From Carallia brachiata (lineage: Eukaryota; Streptophyta; Magnoliopsida; Malpighiales; Rhizophoraceae): a stretch of DNA of 64,000 nt. A program made the translations under genes and the position numbers. The DNA lies in contig JADCRB010000007.1 of assembly GCA_021464245.1 (NCBI GenBank), positions 6,941,787 to 7,005,786 on the forward strand, written 5' to 3'. Below, piece by piece: positions 60,291 to 64,000 of this stretch (its first letter is position 1; every line of letters starts with the position of its first letter). The notes beneath the pieces are model-generated. The model was not told the DNA's origin. It saw only the letters and a program-made list of their open reading frames with translations, and made no database searches.

Positions 60291-62284
60291 TGTTGACGGC
60301 CACGACATTCGGAGACAAGGCTTTGATTCAGCCGCTGTAATGACGGGGCCCCCCCATTCAGCCATCCTCATTTTGTTGTTGTATAATGTAACTTTAACAA
60401 CGCGGAGCAGCATAGCACAGCTGGAAAAGTATGTAAATGAAGTAGCTGTTGATTTATAATTCATCCAAAAAGAGATACTAGAAAAATCCTGGTCTTGCTG
60501 ATCCCAAGTACTCCATCCCCACTATTGCGTATTTTTTGTTTTAATTTATTTAGACTAATTTTTTAGCAGTCTTATGTTTTGTTATTTTATTTTAATTTTT
60601 AATGCGTTATGCGTAGCTTCTACATTAAATAATTTTCTTATATTATGTTGTTATAACAATTTTTCGAACCCAAAATGCAATATACTAAAGGGTCCTGCTA
60701 AATAGACAGTCGCCAAATTATAAGAAGACATTTTATTTTCCGTTCTTTTTTCACTCTGTGGGGGTTCCATTTTTGTTGATGGCCGCCAAATAGAGTTGGG
60801 GGAGAATACGCATTAATTAAAACAATAAAAACACAACCAATAAATATAGCGACAGTGAGGTTGAGTATTTGTTTAACTAGTTGAGGGAGTTGTCTCTCAA
60901 CCAGTAGGTGGAGGATCCAAATCTCATCAAATTTCACTTCTTCCTCCTCAAATGTCTATTAGGATTTTTTATAGATAAAAAAAATAGATATATAGCGCCA
61001 GTGACTATCAAATTTAAGGCTCGAGGGATCTGGAATTTTACAAGTCAATATCTGTCGTAAGTGCTCTCTATTTCGGATGCATGGGAAATTATGTCGTTAT
61101 TTGGAGGTTTCGAAATTATGTCGTTATTTGATCTGCAGATTAGGAACTGCGATCTCTGCAATTTGTTTTGTTGCAGCACTGGAACAAAAAAAAAATTGCA
61201 TAACATAGATACTCGGTGTGCGAGACAGGCCCCAGTGTCGGCCCGTAGATTGGCTTCCCGGTTTCACAGTTGGGTCACTATAAATTAGCCGTTGGTAAAT
61301 GGAATAAATGATTTTTTTTTTTTATCGAAGTAAATGATGATATATAAATAATATAATAATCAGTTTCCTTTAAATGACATCATCCGTTGCTTATGAATTA
61401 ATAAATAAAGTGCATGCGTTCAATTGAAATCATATCTTGTGTTCTTTAGTAAAATTTCCATTGATGCTGTCCTAATCTATCTAACAAAGATTTTCTTTTT
61501 TCTTTTTTTTTTCTTGGTTATAAGAAAAAAAAATAGAAACAAAGAAAAAAAGGAGTAACCAGTAAAAAGGTTGAGTGAAGATTTATTTTTGAAAAGAGTT
61601 TTGATATACAAACATAGTAGAAAAATTCGTTAACACAAAATTGACATGTATATCTTTTTTTTACAATATTTCTTATTCTTCTTAGATATTAACTTTAATA
61701 TTATTGTATATTATAAATTGATGGAATCAAAAAAATTATAAAAATTTCTAAAATTTATAATTAAATTACCAGGTAACAAACATAACAACAATATACGCAA
61801 TCGCTAACCTGATCTACAAAGCATCCACTCGCGTTAGTCTCTAAGAATCATTTTCCTTTTAAGAACTACAAAACTATTTGATTTATGGATCTCAACAATC
61901 TCAGCTTTTCTTTCCTTCTTAAAAAAAAAAAACAAAATTCTTAAACAGAACTTCTTATTTAAATTAAAAAAATATTAACAGTAAAACAATATAATATTAG
62001 GAAATAAAAAGAAAGAAAAAAAAAAATCTTCCTGAGCTATATGGCGAGTCCACAAACATCGCAGTATGTCTCTGCCAGCTTGACGACGCTGACGCACACC
62101 GCCATCTCTCTCTGTGCATAGCTTCTCTCTCTTTGTTTATTTCGTCAAAATCAACTCTCTTTGGTCTTTCTTTGCAGTCTAATTTAAAGACAGACGATTC
62201 ATCAGAATATATATATATATATATATAATTGTTTGTAATTAAACAAGAAAAAGGTTACGCCGTCGAAGGAGGAGGAGGAGGAGG
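60291..62284. other. Spacer between unit B and the RABA gene
   Basis: Homology with unit A ends near 60838 and briefly resumes at 61002-61050. The rest is AT-rich unique DNA with no gene seen. A TATATATATA run (62208-62226) and a GGA-repeat leader (62266-62283) just before the next start are the likely core promoter and 5' untranslated region of RABA5. Confidence 0.55.
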
Positions 62285-62621
62285 ATGTCGTCGGACGATG
62301 AGGGAGGAGGAGAGGAGTACCTCTTCAAGGTCGTGATAATCGGAGACTCCGCCGTCGGAAAATCGAATCTGCTGTCTCGATACGCTAGAAACGAGTTCAA
62401 TTTGCACTCCAAGGCAACCATCGGCGTCGAGTTCCAGACGCAGAGCATGGAAATCGACGGCAAGGAAGTCAAGGCCCAGATTTGGGACACTGCCGGCCAG
62501 GAGAGGTTCCGCGCCGTCACTTCCGCCTATTACAGAGGTGCTGTCGGTGCTCTTGTTGTTTACGACATCAGCCGCCGAACCACTTTCGCCAGCGTCTCTC
62601 GCTGGCTCGACGAACTCAAAA
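62285..62621 (+). CDS. RABA5: RABA5-type small GTPase (Rab11 family), exon 1; gene runs off the window
   Basis: First 112 codons of a plant Rab11-related GTPase, a membrane-traffic switch of the trans-Golgi/endosome system. Motifs: P-loop GDSAVGKS (residues 20-27), switch I TIGVEF (45-50), switch II WDTAGQE (67-73) with catalytic Gln72, and [13 protein letters not shown]. The acidic N-terminus [15 protein letters not shown] and [18 protein letters not shown] fit the RABA5 subgroup. Exon 1 ends with one base of a codon at the donor A|GTAAGC (62621/62622), the usual conserved position after DELK. Reading through gives only KLIR and a stop. The NKxD and SAL nucleotide motifs and the C-terminal prenylated Cys pair must lie beyond the window. 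Confidence 0.93.
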
Positions 62622-64000
62622 GTAAGCTAATCCGTTAAGTCTTTTTTCTTTTGTCTCTTTTTTTTAATTCTTTTTTTTTGCTTTCAAGTCCGCGACTGTT
62701 GTGATCAATGAGTTGACATTGATTTGAATTGGCTTTGTTGTTTTCTTCGTTGTAGATCTGATTTTTTACGCAACTTAAACTGGAAGACACCAATGATTTC
62801 TTTTTCTTTATTTCTTTCTTTCTTTCTTTCTTTATTTCAGTCTCGTTTTGTGTAGGCTTTCGTATTTTTGTTGATGCATAACTATGGTATGGGATCGAAA
62901 GGGAAAGATCTGATATTTTGTGCGGAGCATTGGGGCTTGAATGTTGCTGAGGCGGGGATCAGGAAAATTGATTGATATGTTGCTTTCTATTCTGAATTTA
63001 TTTTGAGATGATGATCTGTTTGAAAGGTTTGGCTGCTAAAAACCCTGGTCTTTTTCTTCAATTCAGTTTTAATTGGGAGAAAGGGCCTCAGGGAGAGAGG
63101 GTGTGTGAGAGAGAGAGAGAGAGGGAGGAAGGGAGGGAAAGTTGTTAAAGGAAAATTGAGAAACAAATCAAATCCAATGCTAATTTTTTCGCGGGCTAAA
63201 ATCATCACTTTATATTTCACAGCATATATAGAATGTAGTTTCATGTGTAAAATGCACCGGCCCGTGCTTCTGTCTCCAATTGTCTTTTTTGTATAAATCA
63301 AGAAAAACCAAAATTTCCCTTTCTTGCAAATGATCTATCTTTCCTGTTTTACTTATTATGTCCCACTCGGTGCTTTTTTAATTAGCATCCATAACTTTGC
63401 AGTGCATCCTAGGCAAAGTTGTGTTCTGTTTGCCCAAATGATTCATAAACTTATGCTGGCGGCTTTTCTGTGTTGTTAGTAAGTTGAGGACAGTTGTGAT
63501 TTATTTTTTCTTTTCACTTCTGTTTCGATAAGTAGTTATGCCATGATAGCTTATCGAGCTGCAAGGAGTATGATCTGTGTGCTTGCTGTTGTCTGCAGCG
63601 CAGGAATATGAGCAGCTATTTCAAATGTGCTATGGCATGCTTTTGTCTTGATTGTTTGAAGTTAGTCAAACATAGGTGCATGTTTAAAGGCAACAGTTTT
63701 GCCAGATCCACAAATCCTAGTCTGAACATGACGCTGCAAACATTATAAATTGTAGAAACTGTGAAAAAATCACTTTTTGCTGTGACTGAGAAACCTGGCC
63801 CTTTTTTTTGGGCATAAGAAACCTGGCATTAATCCCTTGAGGAGAGTAATAATTTAGAAAGCGTGGAAGAAACACCCAGAGTGGCAGCCAATTTGTACAT
63901 CCATAAAATAGATAGGAAATATTATTCTTCACAGTGAACTTTTATGCCTACTTTTATTGTAGAATTTGTTCATCATTGTGCCTGTTTGTAGCCCTAGACT
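62622..64000 (+). other. First intron of the RABA5 gene (incomplete)
   Basis: Starts GTAAGCTAATCC. T-rich, with (TTTC)n at 62811-62835 and a GA-repeat at 63106-63125. No exon resembling the rest of a Rab protein appears before the window ends, so the intron is at least 1.38 kb. Confidence 0.7.

Larger units (their letters stand above)
36370..61050 (+). repeat. Segmental duplication, unit B
   Basis: Second copy of unit A, head to tail. The junction between units lies at about 36260-36370. It lacks the LTR retrotransposon but has its own insertions: 37682-38908, 39080-39809, about 40420-41410, 41644-41867, 46273-46982, about 47080-47800, 48542-48821, about 50010-50247, about 50600-50930, 52134-52683 and 55076-55442. 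Confidence 0.9.

Noticed and set aside
62622..62638. Read-through end (KLIR and stop) as the true C-terminus of the RABA protein
   Set aside because: It reads through a canonical donor GTAAGC at the conserved exon border and would lack half of the GTPase fold and the prenylation site.
1..64000. CRISPR arrays, bacterial operons, rRNA or tRNA genes
   Set aside because: Nothing of the kind seen. Genes have introns, plant TATA boxes and plant repeats. The only tRNA-like piece is the 18-nt primer-binding site of the retrotransposon.

Overview
The window is nuclear DNA of a flowering plant, most likely a eudicot. It is very AT-rich between genes. It carries intronless plastid-type phospholipase A1 genes, a six-exon plant bHLH gene, a plant RABA-type GTPase, a plant Tat-lineage Ty3/gypsy element and many small DNA transposons. 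I cannot name the species.

The layout is a direct tandem segmental duplication. Unit A runs from about 650 to 36,260 and unit B from about 36,370 to 61,050. Each unit carries, in order, a class I phospholipase A1 gene (PLA1-Ibeta2-like; A 2989-4407, B 41987-43399) and, about 14-26 kb downstream, an FBH-type bHLH gene (A 29771-34188, B 56271-60290). A hand comparison of about 200 bp of bHLH intron gives roughly 7% divergence between the units; the PLA1 proteins are about 92% identical. Both PLA1 copies are intact. The bHLH copies are broken in different ways: A has lost its start and two splice sites and gained a stop and a frameshift, while B has one frameshift in exon 2. Downstream of unit B, a single-copy RABA5-type small GTPase begins at 62285 and runs off the window.

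The size difference between the units is mostly due to insertions. Unit A holds a complete 10.7-kb Tat-lineage LTR retrotransposon (12991-23687, coding on the minus strand, GTGCA target duplication). Its LTRs differ at about 29 of 1,010 positions, and its empty site is visible in unit B. Its gag-pol is full of frameshifts. Between pol and the 3' LTR it carries an uninterrupted reading frame (14977-15579, minus) that looks like a captured WUSCHEL-related homeobox (WOX) gene, with homeodomain, WUS-box-like motif and C-terminal EAR-like motif. This is the most unusual object in the window.

Unit B holds a 1.23-kb Mutator-like element with 490-bp terminal inverted repeats (37682-38908), PIF/Harbinger-like elements (39080-39809, 46273-46982), a shorter Mutator-like element (52134-52683), and a PRA1.A-family 5' gene fragment beside a lone Mutator-like terminal repeat (47195-47795). 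A 280-bp MITE family inserted independently once in each unit (34712-34992, 48542-48821). Because the two units can be compared, many insertions have an internal empty-site control, and relative ages can be read: an older shared MITE (8931-9366), then the duplication, then the unit-specific insertions.
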